From the NCBI RefSeq assembly GCF_900102535.1, contig NZ_FNBP01000001.1, positions 558,001 to 622,000 on the forward strand: DNA of 64,000 nucleotides, written 5' to 3'. How positions within the stretch are numbered: position 1 is the stretch's first letter; each line of letters opens with the position of its first letter. Under the pieces are notes generated by a model that saw only the letters and a program-made list of their open reading frames with translations, was not told the DNA's origin and searched no databases. This DNA comes from Sulfitobacter delicatus (GTDB taxonomy: Bacteria > Pseudomonadota > Alphaproteobacteria > Rhodobacterales > Rhodobacteraceae). Positions 9,204 through 16,278 of the stretch are shown one piece after another. A program made the translations under genes and the position numbers.

Positions 9204-10607
9204 TTACTTCTGCTCTTCGGCCACCGCCGCCGCGACTGCGGCTTCGAAAATCGCGAGACCTTCGTCAACGATTGCGTCTGAGGCAGTCAGCGGCACCATG
9301 ACCCGCACGGCGTTGCCATGCATGCCACAGCTCAGCAGCAGCAGGCCGCGCTGGAGGGCGTGGGCGATGACGCGTTTGGTGAAGTCGGCGTCCGGTGTTG
9401 CGGTGTCAAAGTCGGACACAAACTCCACGGCAACCATGGCGCCAAGGCCGCGGATGTCCCAGAAACGGTAGGGAGCCGCACGCGCGCCGATCTCGGCAAA
9501 GCGGGCTTTCAGCGTTTCGCCCATCGCGGTGGAGCGGGCCAGCAGGCCTTCGTCCTCGATCGCTTCAATCGCTGCCAACGCTGCGGCGCAGGCGACTGGG
9601 TTGCCGCCATATGTGCCGCCCAAGCCGCCGGGGGCCATTGCGTCCATCACATCGGCCCGGCCAATCACGCCAGCCAGCGGGTAACCACCGGCCATGGATT
9701 TCGCCACGGTGATAAGGTCCGGCACAACGCCGGAGTGCTCAATGGCGAACCAAGTGCCGGTGCGGCCAAAGCCGGCCTGAACTTCGTCGGCAATCAGCAA
9801 AATGCCGTGCTGGTCGCAGATCGCACGAAGTTCCTGCATCATTTCGAAAGGAACCGGTGTGTAGCCGCCTTCGCCGAGCACCGGCTCAATGATGATCGCG
9901 GCCACGCGCTCGGGCTGGGCGTCGGTCAGGAAGAGGTTCTTCAACCCGGTGATCGCGTCCTGCACGGTGATACCGTCACGGACCGACGGGAAAGGCGCGC
10001 GGAAGACATCTGCCGGGAAGGGGCCGACGTCCTTTTTGTAGGGAGTGACTTTGCCGGTCATGCCCAGCGTCAGCAGTGTGCGGCCATGGTAGCCGCCGGT
10101 GAAGGCGATAACACCCGGACGGCCAGTCGCGGCGCGGGCGATTTTCACAGCGTTCTCGACCGCTTCGGCACCGGTGGTGACCAACAGGGTCTTTTTCGGC
10201 GCATCGCCGGGGGCCAGCGCGTTCAGCTTTTCTGCGAGGTCAATGTAAGGACCATAAGGCACGACCTGAAAGCTGGTGTGCGTGTAGAGGTCTTCTTGCG
10301 CCTTCGCAGCTTCGACGACTTTGGGGTGGCGGTGGCCGGTGTTCAACACGCCGATGCCGCCAACGAAGTCGATGTAACGGTTGCCTTCTACGTCCCAAAG
10401 CTCGGCGTTTTCGGCATATTTGGCATAGATCGGTGCGGCAGAAGCGACGCCGCGCGGAACAGCAGCATCGCGACGGGCAACGAGTGCCGCGTTGGTCGGG
10501 CCGCTTTGGTTGGCGACGTCCGAGGACACAACGGTCATTTTCGGCGCTTCCACCTTGGTTTTGGCAGAGGTTTTGCGGTTGGTCTTCTTCTTGGCAGTGC
10601 TGGACAT
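9204..10607 (-). CDS. gabT: 4-aminobutyrate-type aminotransferase (class III PLP)
   Basis: 467 residues from the ATG at 10607. A class III omega-aminotransferase: it moves an amino group from GABA or a similar terminal amine to 2-oxoglutarate, using PLP on the lysine of AKSMAGG. Also visible are the [13 protein letters not shown] region, the [13 protein letters not shown] aspartate motif and the [13 protein letters not shown] phosphate loop. The first 23 residues are a Lys/Thr/Ser-rich tail not usual in GabT; an alternative ATG at 10538 begins where family similarity starts. Neither start has a strong Shine-Dalgarno. A PuuR-like regulator is divergent, so it probably serves GABA/putrescine catabolism. 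Confidence 0.88.
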   Translation of the reverse strand: MSSTAKKKTNRKTSAKTKVEAPKMTVVSSDVANQSGPTNAALVARRDAAVPRGVASAAPIYAKYAENAELWDVEGNRYIDFVGGIGVLNTGHRHPKVVEAAKAQEDLYTHTSFQVVPYGPYIDLAEKLNALAPGDAPKKTLLVTTGAEAVENAVKIARAATGRPGVIAFTGGYHGRTLLTLGMTGKVTPYKKDVGPFPADVFRAPFPSVRDGITVQDAITGLKNLFLTDAQPERVAAIIIEPVLGEGGYTPVPFEMMQELRAICDQHGILLIADEVQAGFGRTGTWFAIEHSGVVPDLITVAKSMAGGYPLAGVIGRADVMDAMAPGGLGGTYGGNPVACAAALAAIEAIEDEGLLARSTAMGETLKARFAEIGARAAPYRFWDIRGLGAMVAVEFVSDFDTATPDADFTKRVIAHALQRGLLLLSCGMHGNAVRVMVPLTASDAIVDEGLAIFEAAVAAAVAEEQK

Positions 10608-10650
10608 GGGCTGATACCTTTAAGCGAAGGAACGGGGTTGTAGCAGTAGA

Positions 10651-10691
10651 TCGTTTAAAAAATCTCTGATGTCGTTTAAAATAATTGTCAA
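10651..10691 (-). promoter_or_regulatory. gabT promoter region with two direct operator-like repeats
   Basis: Two identical 10-mers TCGTTTAAAA lie at 10651-10660 and 10672-10681, exactly 21 bases apart (two helical turns). On the minus strand a consensus -35 TTGACA (10686-10691) sits just upstream of them, so bound protein would cover the spacer and start region of gabT. The -10 hexamer is not clear. The divergent XRE-cupin regulator is the obvious candidate ligand. Confidence 0.55.
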
Positions 10692-10788
10692 TCTTGATTT
10701 CGTTCTCTATCTACCAATTTGCTTGTGCTGGCGTGAATGCCTTTAGCTATAAGGGCGCAGACGGCGGAAAACCCAAAAGGACAAGTCT

Positions 10789-11340
10789 TTGAATATCGGC
10801 GACAAACTCCGGGCCCTAAGGGAGCAGCATGGGCTATCGCAACGCGAACTTGCGTCGCGGGCCGGGTTGACCAATGGCACGATTTCGCTGATCGAAAAGA
10901 ACCGCACAAGCCCCTCAGTGGCTTCTCTCAAGAGCCTGCTTGATGCGATTCCCATCAGTATGGCGGAGTTTTTCTCAATTTTGGAAGACGAGGATACGGT
11001 CAAGGTGTTCTACCGAGCCGACGAACTCACCGAGATTTCCCCGAGCAGCCAAGGGGGGGTGTCACTTCGCCAATTGGGAAATGCCGAGCGGCATGCTTTG
11101 CAGGTGTTGTATGAGACCTATGAACCCGGCGCGGACACGGGGCCGGAATGGCTCAGCCATGAAGGCGAGGAAGCGGGTATCGTCGTGCAAGGCGATATTG
11201 AGGTAACGGTGGATGGCACGATCAGCAACCTCGGCGCAGGCGATGGATATCTCTTCGACAGTCGGCTGCCGCATCGGTTCCGCAATACAGGCGACAAGAA
11301 ATGCGTCATTGTCAGCGCTTGCACGCCGCCAAGCTTCTAG
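10789..11340 (+). CDS. XRE-family regulator with C-terminal cupin domain (PuuR-like)
   Basis: 183 residues. An N-terminal helix-turn-helix of XRE type (GDKLRALREQHGLSQRELAS, residues ~4-60, recognition helix near TNGTISLIEKNR) is joined to a small cupin barrel (residues ~110-180, with EPGADTGPEWLSHEGEEAGIVVQG and a DSRLPHRFRN strand). This is the architecture of PuuR and of related repressors that sense polyamines, GABA or amino acids. The start codon is TTG, placed 8 bases after AAAAGG. It diverges from gabT, and the shared 181-base region holds paired repeats. Probably a repressor of gabT and of itself. Confidence 0.83.
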   Translation: MNIGDKLRALREQHGLSQRELASRAGLTNGTISLIEKNRTSPSVASLKSLLDAIPISMAEFFSILEDEDTVKVFYRADELTEISPSSQGGVSLRQLGNAERHALQVLYETYEPGADTGPEWLSHEGEEAGIVVQGDIEVTVDGTISNLGAGDGYLFDSRLPHRFRNTGDKKCVIVSACTPPSF

Positions 11341-11365
11341 ATTTCCCGACATAGGGCAGCCAAGC

Positions 11366-11404
11366 GATCACCCGCCCCGAAACTGGTGTTCGGGGCGGGT
11401 GATC
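11366..11404 (+). terminator. Strong hairpin after the XRE-cupin regulator
   Basis: A perfect 16-bp inverted repeat (11366-11381 with 11389-11404, 7-nt loop) rich in G+C. It lies between the ends of two convergent genes (regulator and 55-aa protein) and has no T run, so it could act as a bidirectional terminator or mRNA-stabilising hairpin. Confidence 0.7.
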
Positions 11405-11416
11405 ATGCTTAGGTCG

Positions 11417-11584
11417 TCAGTAGTCTGACCGATAATTCGACCTTTGTGCTTCCGGTTGCCGTTCGTCGCTTCCGGCTCGGTCCTCATCCGTATGAAGTTC
11501 TCTTCGGCCCGTGGTGAGGGCAAGGATAATGACCGCAGCCAAGGTCAGGATGGTCAGGCCGCCGAGAAATAGCTCCGTGGTCAT
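11417..11584 (-). CDS. Small single-pass membrane protein, 55 aa
   Basis: A short open frame from ATG 11584 to TGA at 11417. Residues ~5-25 form one hydrophobic helix (LFLGGLTILTLAAVIILALT), followed by a strongly charged, hydrophilic tail rich in Arg, Glu, Asp and Ser and ending in Tyr. AAAGGA lies a few bases upstream. An EcfG-type promoter ends about 35 bases before the start, and a hairpin follows the stop, so it forms a complete small transcription unit next to the stress sigma factor operon. No family is recognised. A stress-induced membrane or modulator peptide is inference. Confidence 0.7.
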   Translation of the reverse strand: MTTELFLGGLTILTLAAVIILALTTGRRELHTDEDRAGSDERQPEAQRSNYRSDY

Positions 11585-11618
11585 TCCATGTCCTTTCCGC
11601 AGTGCGTTTCAAGGTCTC

Positions 11619-11643
11619 AACTGGGACTGACGCAAAGGGTTCC
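11619..11643 (-). promoter_or_regulatory. EcfG-type promoter for the 55-aa membrane protein
   Basis: On the minus strand GGAAC (11643-11639), a 16-base spacer, then AGTT (11622-11619). The alphaproteobacterial EcfG consensus is GGAAC-N16/17-CGTT, so there is one mismatch. The -35 begins 59 bases before the ATG. Confidence 0.6.
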
Positions 11644-11714
11644 CGGAAATTTCACGATTGATCGGCCCGGTGACCAAAGCGCCACTTTCTCGGCAAAGAC
11701 TCGCACAAAGGCGT

Positions 11715-13439
11715 TTAGTAATCGTAAACCATCTTACTGTCGGTCGGCACGGGGAAGTCGACGCGCATTTCATAGACGCCGTTCTTGGTTTCGATTTCCA
11801 CATGGCCATTAAGCTGACGGGTAAAAGCGAGGATCAACCGCGATCCGAGCCCGGTGCCCGTTGGCACCTCGTCAGGATTGCCGATGGTATTGCGCACCTC
11901 CAGCATCGCCTTTTCCGGCCCAGTATAGCTGAGTTTAAGCGAAATGAAGCCCTTGCCTGGGGCGACGGTCGCGACGTACTTCAGCGCGTTCGTTACCGCT
12001 TCGGAGACCAGCAGCGTTAGCGGGGCCGCGTCGTCCGCGTCGATCTCAATGGTTTCATAGCTCTGGTCAACCTGAACATCGCCCCCGGAGGCCAGCCCGA
12101 TCGACAGGCTCTGATTTACGATCTCGCGCAGGAGTTCACTGGCATCGACACGGACGAGATCGTCGTTCTGATACAAGTTTTTGTGAACCGTAGCGAGGCT
12201 GAGAATCCGCTCTTGCAAGCGCCGAAGGACAAAACGCGCATCTTCGCTTTTCGCCTGACGGATCTGCATGTTCATGATCGATGAGATCAGTTGCAGGTTG
12301 TTTTTGACCCGGTGGTGAACCTCTTTCAGCAAGATGTTCTTCTGCCGCAGACTGTCTTCGAGCGTGGCTTCATCGCGCAGAATGGATTCCGCCATCCCGA
12401 TGAAGGCGGCCTCCATCTCCACAAGTTCGGTCGGCACGGACGATCCCAATGTCCCACGGGGCAGGGTCCGGTTCAGCGCGAAGCGCCGCATCTGCCGGCC
12501 CAGCTTGCGGATGTGGTTAATCGCAAGCCGGTTCAGCGCCCAAAAGGCCACGACGAGGCTGGCGACCCACATGACAATCGGCAAGAGCGCACTCAGTCGT
12601 GTTGAAACGCCGGTATCCAAAAAGGGCGTATCGCTCGGCCAGACGCTGAGGGCATAGACTGTATCCGGCACAATCGGCACGATTGCATAGGCGCGTTCTT
12701 CGCCCACCGCGTTCTTGGAGAAGAAAACGCTCGGCTCCTGATTCGTCAGCAGAGAGAGCGCAATATCAGCCGGGTATTCCTGTTTGGCGGTTTCCAACCC
12801 GTTTTCCGTGGTCAGGATATGGCCCTTCTTGTTCAGGGTCATCATCGCCACGTTGCTGTGCTTATCGTTGGTTTCCCGGATCGCGTTGATCGCGTCCTGC
12901 GGGATGCTAAGGGCCATAAACCCAATCAGCTCCCGGTTTTCGTACACCGGCGCATTGATAAGGGTGATGACCTGTTTGCTAACAGCCCCCTGGGTGACCG
13001 GCATGGCCCGACGCACCGGGTTGTCGTGCAGAGTGCGAAAGTTCTCGACCTCAGAAAAATCATGTTCCTGCCCCGTGGAGGAGCAGGTCATTTTTCCATC
13101 CAGTCCGACAAAGCCAACAAGCGAGTAGATGTCAGAGGCCTGTTTATACTCTCTTAGAAAGTCGGTGCATTCCTGCGGGTCATCCCGCCTAAGGCGTACG
13201 ATTGAGGTTAGCGCCTCGGCGGCGCCGAATGCTTCCTGAATGACCCGGCGCTCTGCTGCAGAAGCTTGTTCGGTTACGGCAATCAGCGATAATTCCGCGC
13301 TTTCACGGCTTTGATCCGCGATCTGCCGAGTTTGTACCACCGCGATCAGCCCGATGGGCAATAGCGCGAGGGACAAAAACAGCAGAACCCGGATCGTCAG
13401 CCCGCGCATCAGATCACCGCTGAAAAAGCCTGAAGTCAT
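11715..13439 (-). CDS. Membrane sensor histidine kinase, HWE/HisKA_2 type (PhyK-like)
   Basis: 574 residues. An N-terminal membrane helix (~12-32) and a second near ~285-305 bracket a periplasmic sensor of about 240 residues that looks like a Cache domain. A HAMP-like linker follows (KLGRQMRRFALNRTLP). The kinase core has the HisKA_2 histidine in EVHHRVKNNLQL (about residue 375) and an ATPase domain with SEAVTNALKY and GTGLGSRLI. Kinases of this class phosphorylate PhyR in the general stress response. It starts 2 bases after the ecfG stop, in one operon with nepR and ecfG. A later ATG at 13409 is also possible. Confidence 0.87.
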   Translation of the reverse strand: MTSGFFSGDLMRGLTIRVLLFLSLALLPIGLIAVVQTRQIADQSRESAELSLIAVTEQASAAERRVIQEAFGAAEALTSIVRLRRDDPQECTDFLREYKQASDIYSLVGFVGLDGKMTCSSTGQEHDFSEVENFRTLHDNPVRRAMPVTQGAVSKQVITLINAPVYENRELIGFMALSIPQDAINAIRETNDKHSNVAMMTLNKKGHILTTENGLETAKQEYPADIALSLLTNQEPSVFFSKNAVGEERAYAIVPIVPDTVYALSVWPSDTPFLDTGVSTRLSALLPIVMWVASLVVAFWALNRLAINHIRKLGRQMRRFALNRTLPRGTLGSSVPTELVEMEAAFIGMAESILRDEATLEDSLRQKNILLKEVHHRVKNNLQLISSIMNMQIRQAKSEDARFVLRRLQERILSLATVHKNLYQNDDLVRVDASELLREIVNQSLSIGLASGGDVQVDQSYETIEIDADDAAPLTLLVSEAVTNALKYVATVAPGKGFISLKLSYTGPEKAMLEVRNTIGNPDEVPTGTGLGSRLILAFTRQLNGHVEIETKNGVYEMRVDFPVPTDSKMVYDY

Positions 13440-13441
13440 GT

Positions 13442-13999
13442 TTAGAAAGAAGAAACTTTGGAAGCGGAGAGCACGGACATTGTGGCGTCATCGGTCATCT
13501 CCAAAGATTCATTGTCGTGGTGACCCAGAAGTTCAGCCAGACGTGCACGTGCCCGATTGGTACGGCTCTTGATCGTGCCAACAGCAACCCCGCACATCTC
13601 GGCAGCTTCTTCGTAAGAGAACCCAGAGGCCCCAACGAGCAAGAGGGCTTCGCGTTGTTCGTCTTTCAGCAGAGCCAGAGCTTTGCGGAAGTCAGTCATC
13701 TGCATGTGCCCATCATGGGCCGGCTTTTCCGCCAAACCATCTGTCAGGACACCGTCAACATCGGACACTTCGCGCTTGGCCTTACGACGAGACGAGTAAT
13801 AGGTGTTGCGCAAAATGGTGAAGAGCCAGGCCCGCATATTGGTACCGACTTCAAATTTGTCGATGTTCGTCCATGCCTTGACCAGCGTGTCCTGTACCAT
13901 GTCGTCTGCTGTCGCGCCGTTGCGGGTCAGGCTAATGGCAAAGGCCCGCATGGCCGGCAGGTGTTCTACCAGCTCATCGCGCGGATCGGAGCGGTTCAT
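13442..13999 (-). CDS. ecfG: General stress response ECF sigma factor EcfG
   Basis: 185 residues, usual for ECF15 (EcfG). Region 2 is seen at residues ~10-80 (LPAMRAFAISLTRNGATADDMVQDTLVKAW, then NMRAWLFTILRNTYYSSRRK) and region 4 at ~115-165 (LLLVGASGFSYEEAAEMCGVAVGTIKSRTNRARARL). It directs RNA polymerase to GGAAC-N16/17-CGTT promoters and is held inactive by NepR. Its start codon overlaps the nepR stop by one base (TAATG), giving fixed stoichiometry. The divergent phyR completes the partner-switch module. The C-terminus has a Ser-rich tail. Confidence 0.93.
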   Translation of the reverse strand: MNRSDPRDELVEHLPAMRAFAISLTRNGATADDMVQDTLVKAWTNIDKFEVGTNMRAWLFTILRNTYYSSRRKAKREVSDVDGVLTDGLAEKPAHDGHMQMTDFRKALALLKDEQREALLLVGASGFSYEEAAEMCGVAVGTIKSRTNRARARLAELLGHHDNESLEMTDDATMSVLSASKVSSF

Positions 14000-14169
14000 T
14001 ATGACGATCCTTTTTCTGAGTCCTGTTCCTTCAGCTTTTGAAGCAGGTCCTTGAAGCGATCAGGGATTCCTTCCTCCAGCGTCTCATCGAAAACCCGCTT
14101 GAGGTTGTCATCTATGACGCGCTCGCGCTCGTCCTTGTTTCCTGAGTTCACTAACATCACCTCTGGCAT
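13999..14169 (-). CDS. nepR: Anti-sigma factor NepR
   Basis: 56 residues from ATG 14169. The NepR core is clear: two amphipathic helices around RVIDDNLKRVFDETLEEGIPDRF and a charged tail. It binds EcfG, and phospho-PhyR takes it away by mimicking the sigma factor. A longer reading frame reaches back to 14238 but would run through the promoter palindrome and is rejected. The stop overlaps the ecfG start by one base. Transcribed from the EcfG-type promoter whose -35 is at 14236-14232, so the operon is autoregulated. Confidence 0.9.
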   Translation of the reverse strand: MPEVMLVNSGNKDERERVIDDNLKRVFDETLEEGIPDRFKDLLQKLKEQDSEKGSS

Positions 14170-14202
14170 CGTCGTCTCGTTTGAATAATTATGTACGCAT
14201 AC

Positions 14203-14237
14203 TGGAACCAAACACAATGTCCGGGTGTTTGGTTCCA
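14203..14237. promoter_or_regulatory. Palindromic bidirectional EcfG promoter between nepR and phyR
   Basis: A perfect 13-bp inverted repeat (TGGAACCAAACAC at 14203-14215 and GTGTTTGGTTCCA at 14225-14237, 9-base centre). Because of the symmetry each strand carries GGAAC-N17-TGTT: plus-strand -35 at 14204-14208 and -10 at 14226-14229 for phyR, minus-strand -35 at 14236-14232 and -10 at 14214-14211 for nepR. Each -35 begins 60 or 67 bases before its start codon. Confidence 0.8.
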
Positions 14238-14263
14238 AGAAAAGTTAAAAAGGATCCGACTAG

Positions 14264-15073
14264 ATGAACGATGCGACACAAAAGACCAGCATCAGCGATG
14301 AACTGGGTGCAAACATTCCCTATCTTCGCCGGTTCGCGCGGGCAATGACAGGTAGCCAGACCAGCGGCGACACTTTCGCGGCCGCAGCGCTGGAGGCCAT
14401 CCTGGTTGATCGCTCGGTGCTTGACGGAGTAGATACAAAGACAGGTTTGTTCAAGGTGCTCTACGGCATTTGGGCCAGCGCTGGTGCCCCCGTTGAAGAG
14501 GGTGAAAGCGGCCCCCGGGCCAAGGCGCAGCGCCATCTGTCCAGCCTCACAAACAACAGCCGAGAAGCGCTTTTGCTGCACACGATTGAGGGTTTTTCTC
14601 ACGAAGAGATCGCCAAGATTATCGGCGTTGATGATGCCGAAGCGGCTGAATTGATCCAGATCGCCCACCGCGAAATGGCGGACAGCACTTCTGGTTCGGT
14701 CATGATCATCGAAGACGAAGCGATCATCGCGATGGACATTGAATCCATCGTGGCCGACATGGGCCACCGTGTAACAGGTATCGCACGGACCCGCGAAGAG
14801 GCGGTCAAACTCGGCAAGGCTGATGTTCCGGACCTCATCCTCGCGGACATTCAGCTCGCTGATAACTCTTCAGGTATCGACGCTGTGAATGACCTGTTGA
14901 ACGAGCTTGGCATGCGCCCGGTAATCTTTATCACGGCCTTCCCCGAGCGTTTGCTGACAGGTGACAAGCCGGAACCGGCCTTCTTGATCTCCAAACCCTA
15001 TTCTGTGGATCAAGTGGTTTCCGCCGTATCCCAGGCGATGTTCTTCTCTTCCACGGAAACATTGAACGCCTAA
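14264..15073 (+). CDS. phyR: Anti-anti-sigma response regulator PhyR
   Basis: 269 residues with the diagnostic PhyR order: an N-terminal sigma-like domain (residues ~10-135, LGANIPYLRRFARAMTG and a region-4-like SREALLLHTIEGFSHEEIAKII) and a C-terminal receiver (residues ~145-260). The receiver has the acidic pair in IIEDEAI, the phospho-acceptor Asp195 in LILADIQLAD, a Thr in VIFITAF and the Lys in SKPY. Phosphorylation opens the protein so the sigma-like part traps NepR and frees EcfG. AAAAAGGA precedes the ATG. It diverges from nepR-ecfG-kinase across a shared palindromic promoter and is followed by a terminator. Confidence 0.95.
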   Translation: MNDATQKTSISDELGANIPYLRRFARAMTGSQTSGDTFAAAALEAILVDRSVLDGVDTKTGLFKVLYGIWASAGAPVEEGESGPRAKAQRHLSSLTNNSREALLLHTIEGFSHEEIAKIIGVDDAEAAELIQIAHREMADSTSGSVMIIEDEAIIAMDIESIVADMGHRVTGIARTREEAVKLGKADVPDLILADIQLADNSSGIDAVNDLLNELGMRPVIFITAFPERLLTGDKPEPAFLISKPYSVDQVVSAVSQAMFFSSTETLNA

Positions 15074-15080
15074 AGCCAAG

Positions 15081-15132
15081 AGACGCGCCGTGCCCATACC
15101 TGTCCGCTTGTTTAGCGGGCATCGGCGCGTCT
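15081..15132 (+). terminator. Terminator-like hairpin after phyR
   Basis: AGACGCGCCG-TGCCC (15081-15095) pairs with GGGCA-T-CGGCGCGTCT (15117-15132), a 15-bp stem with one bulged T, starting 8 bases after the phyR stop. It is followed by TACTTGT, so the U tract is poor. Confidence 0.7.
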
Positions 15133-15210
15133 TACTTGTCCCCCTCGCGAGATTGCCGCGAGGCCATAGCGGGCCATTTTGGCCTAAGATAAATTTGACA
15201 GGAGCCACAC

Positions 15211-15516
15211 ATGGCCAAGACACCAGCCGCCAATGCCAAGCAAGTGACCGTTGACGAATTGGCCGATCAGATCGCGCTGTTGAAGAAAGACATTACTTCT
15301 CTGACCGAGACTTTGGGCAGCTACGGCAAAGCCAAGTCAGAAGAGATGCGTGACACGGCGCGAACTGCTGCTGACGAGCTTTCCGAAGCCGGACGGGCGA
15401 AAGCAATGGAAGCGCAGAAACAAGCAGAAGAATTTCTGCGGACCCAACCCGGCACCGCACTTGGTATCGCTGCCGGACTAGGCTTTCTCGTGGGTATCAT
15501 AACGGCACGCCGCTAA
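15211..15516 (+). CDS. DUF883 (ElaB/YqjD-like) membrane-anchored protein
   Basis: 101 residues. A long hydrophilic helix rich in Lys, Glu and Ala (residues ~10-75, coiled-coil character) is followed by a C-terminal glycine-rich membrane helix (LGIAAGLGFLVGIITARR). This is the layout of ElaB/YqjD/DUF883 proteins, which anchor at the inner membrane by the C-terminus and in enterobacteria are stationary-phase, ribosome-associated factors. CAGGAG precedes the ATG. The next gene starts inside its stop codon (TAATG), so the two are a translationally coupled pair next to the stress locus. No clear EcfG promoter was found upstream. Confidence 0.82.
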   Translation: MAKTPAANAKQVTVDELADQIALLKKDITSLTETLGSYGKAKSEEMRDTARTAADELSEAGRAKAMEAQKQAEEFLRTQPGTALGIAAGLGFLVGIITARR

Positions 15517-15866
15517 TGCTTGCTGGCGTAATGCAACATCTGCGCGCCTCGGCTGCGCGCGCAGCGCGAACAGCAATGCTCAGCGCCACCGGCGCGTTCA
15601 TGCTGCTGATTGGCCTGATGTTCCTGACCCTTGCAGCTTGGCTCTATCTCGTGACCGTCACTACGGCCCTCACCGCCGCCTTGATCCTCGGGGCTGCTTA
15701 CCTTGGCGTTGGCTTTCTACTCCTGGCCATCGCTGGTTCACGCGGCGCAGCGCCACCTTCCCGACAGCCCGAGGCGGATAGCGGTCATCCTGAGCATGAT
15801 GGGCTTAAGAACCTCGTAATGGCTTTTCTTGCGGGCATCACCGCAGGTCAGAAAGCGCGTCGCTGA
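15516..15866 (+). CDS. Phage-holin-like small membrane protein (holin-X/DUF1469 type)
   Basis: 116 residues with two closely spaced membrane helices (about residues 25-50 and 55-80) separated by a short polar turn, and a hydrophilic, Pro/Ser-rich C-terminus. This resembles the putative Actinobacterial holin-X superfamily often found beside DUF883 proteins. Despite the name there is no phage context. The start is coupled to the DUF883 stop. The last 29 bases overlap the end of the convergent pseudo-receiver gene. Function unknown; an envelope stress role is inferred from location. Confidence 0.7.
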   Translation: MLAGVMQHLRASAARAARTAMLSATGAFMLLIGLMFLTLAAWLYLVTVTTALTAALILGAAYLGVGFLLLAIAGSRGAAPPSRQPEADSGHPEHDGLKNLVMAFLAGITAGQKARR

Positions 15867-16188
15867 CAGTTTTCAACAAGGTGGTGCTAGAGAACGGGCG
15901 GGGGAGATAGTCTAGGTCCACGTCCACTTCGCCCGGTTGAGGGGTGTCATCAACGATGAGCACAACCGGAAACCAGGCCCGCAGATTGCGAATTTCTGGC
16001 CGCCACTGCTGAAACTCTTCCTGCGTGACCGAGAATACGGCGACAGCGATCTCACTGATCCTCTCGACGACCTTGGTGATGTCGAAAGCCTCCAGCACGT
16101 CAATTTTACATTGCGGAAAAGCAGCAGAAAGGGTTTCGTTAATATCTGAACACACCAATGGGTCTGGTTCGTAGATCAGGATAGACAT
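15838..16188 (-). CDS. Degenerate response-regulator receiver domain
   Basis: 116 residues, a stand-alone receiver-like fold: ILIYEPDPLVCSDINETL at the start keeps an acidic pair (Glu7, Asp9) and the end DLDYLPRPFSSTTLL matches the final strand and helix. The phospho-acceptor strand reads AVAVFSVTQ, with no Asp, and the conserved Lys-Pro is Arg-Pro. It therefore cannot be phosphorylated in the usual way. It may be a pseudo-receiver that binds a partner constitutively. It faces a Crp/Fnr gene across 90 bases and overlaps the holin-like gene tail to tail. Confidence 0.65.
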   Translation of the reverse strand: MSILIYEPDPLVCSDINETLSAAFPQCKIDVLEAFDITKVVERISEIAVAVFSVTQEEFQQWRPEIRNLRAWFPVVLIVDDTPQPGEVDVDLDYLPRPFSSTTLLKTVSDALSDLR

Positions 16189-16278
16189 GGGTCTCCCCCC
16201 GAGGGTTCAAAAGCCCTCCTCTAAGGCGATCTCGGCAAGCGCGCATTAAACTATGACATAAAGGGGCTCAAACAGCCG

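Noticed and set aside
9318..10643. Long open frame (about 441 codons) antisense to gabT
   Set aside because: Rich in His, Arg and Gln in the pattern of a GC-rich shadow frame; no motifs, and it runs through the gabT promoter repeats.
10629..10655. GGAAC-N18-CGTT on the plus strand, resembling an EcfG promoter
   Set aside because: The spacer is 18, outside the usual 16-17, and it lies more than 130 bases before the only plus-strand start (TTG 10789), unlike the other sites.
15516..15866. Holin-like protein taken as a sign of prophage
   Set aside because: No lysin, structural, integrase or attachment sequences nearby; this small family is commonly chromosomal next to DUF883 proteins.
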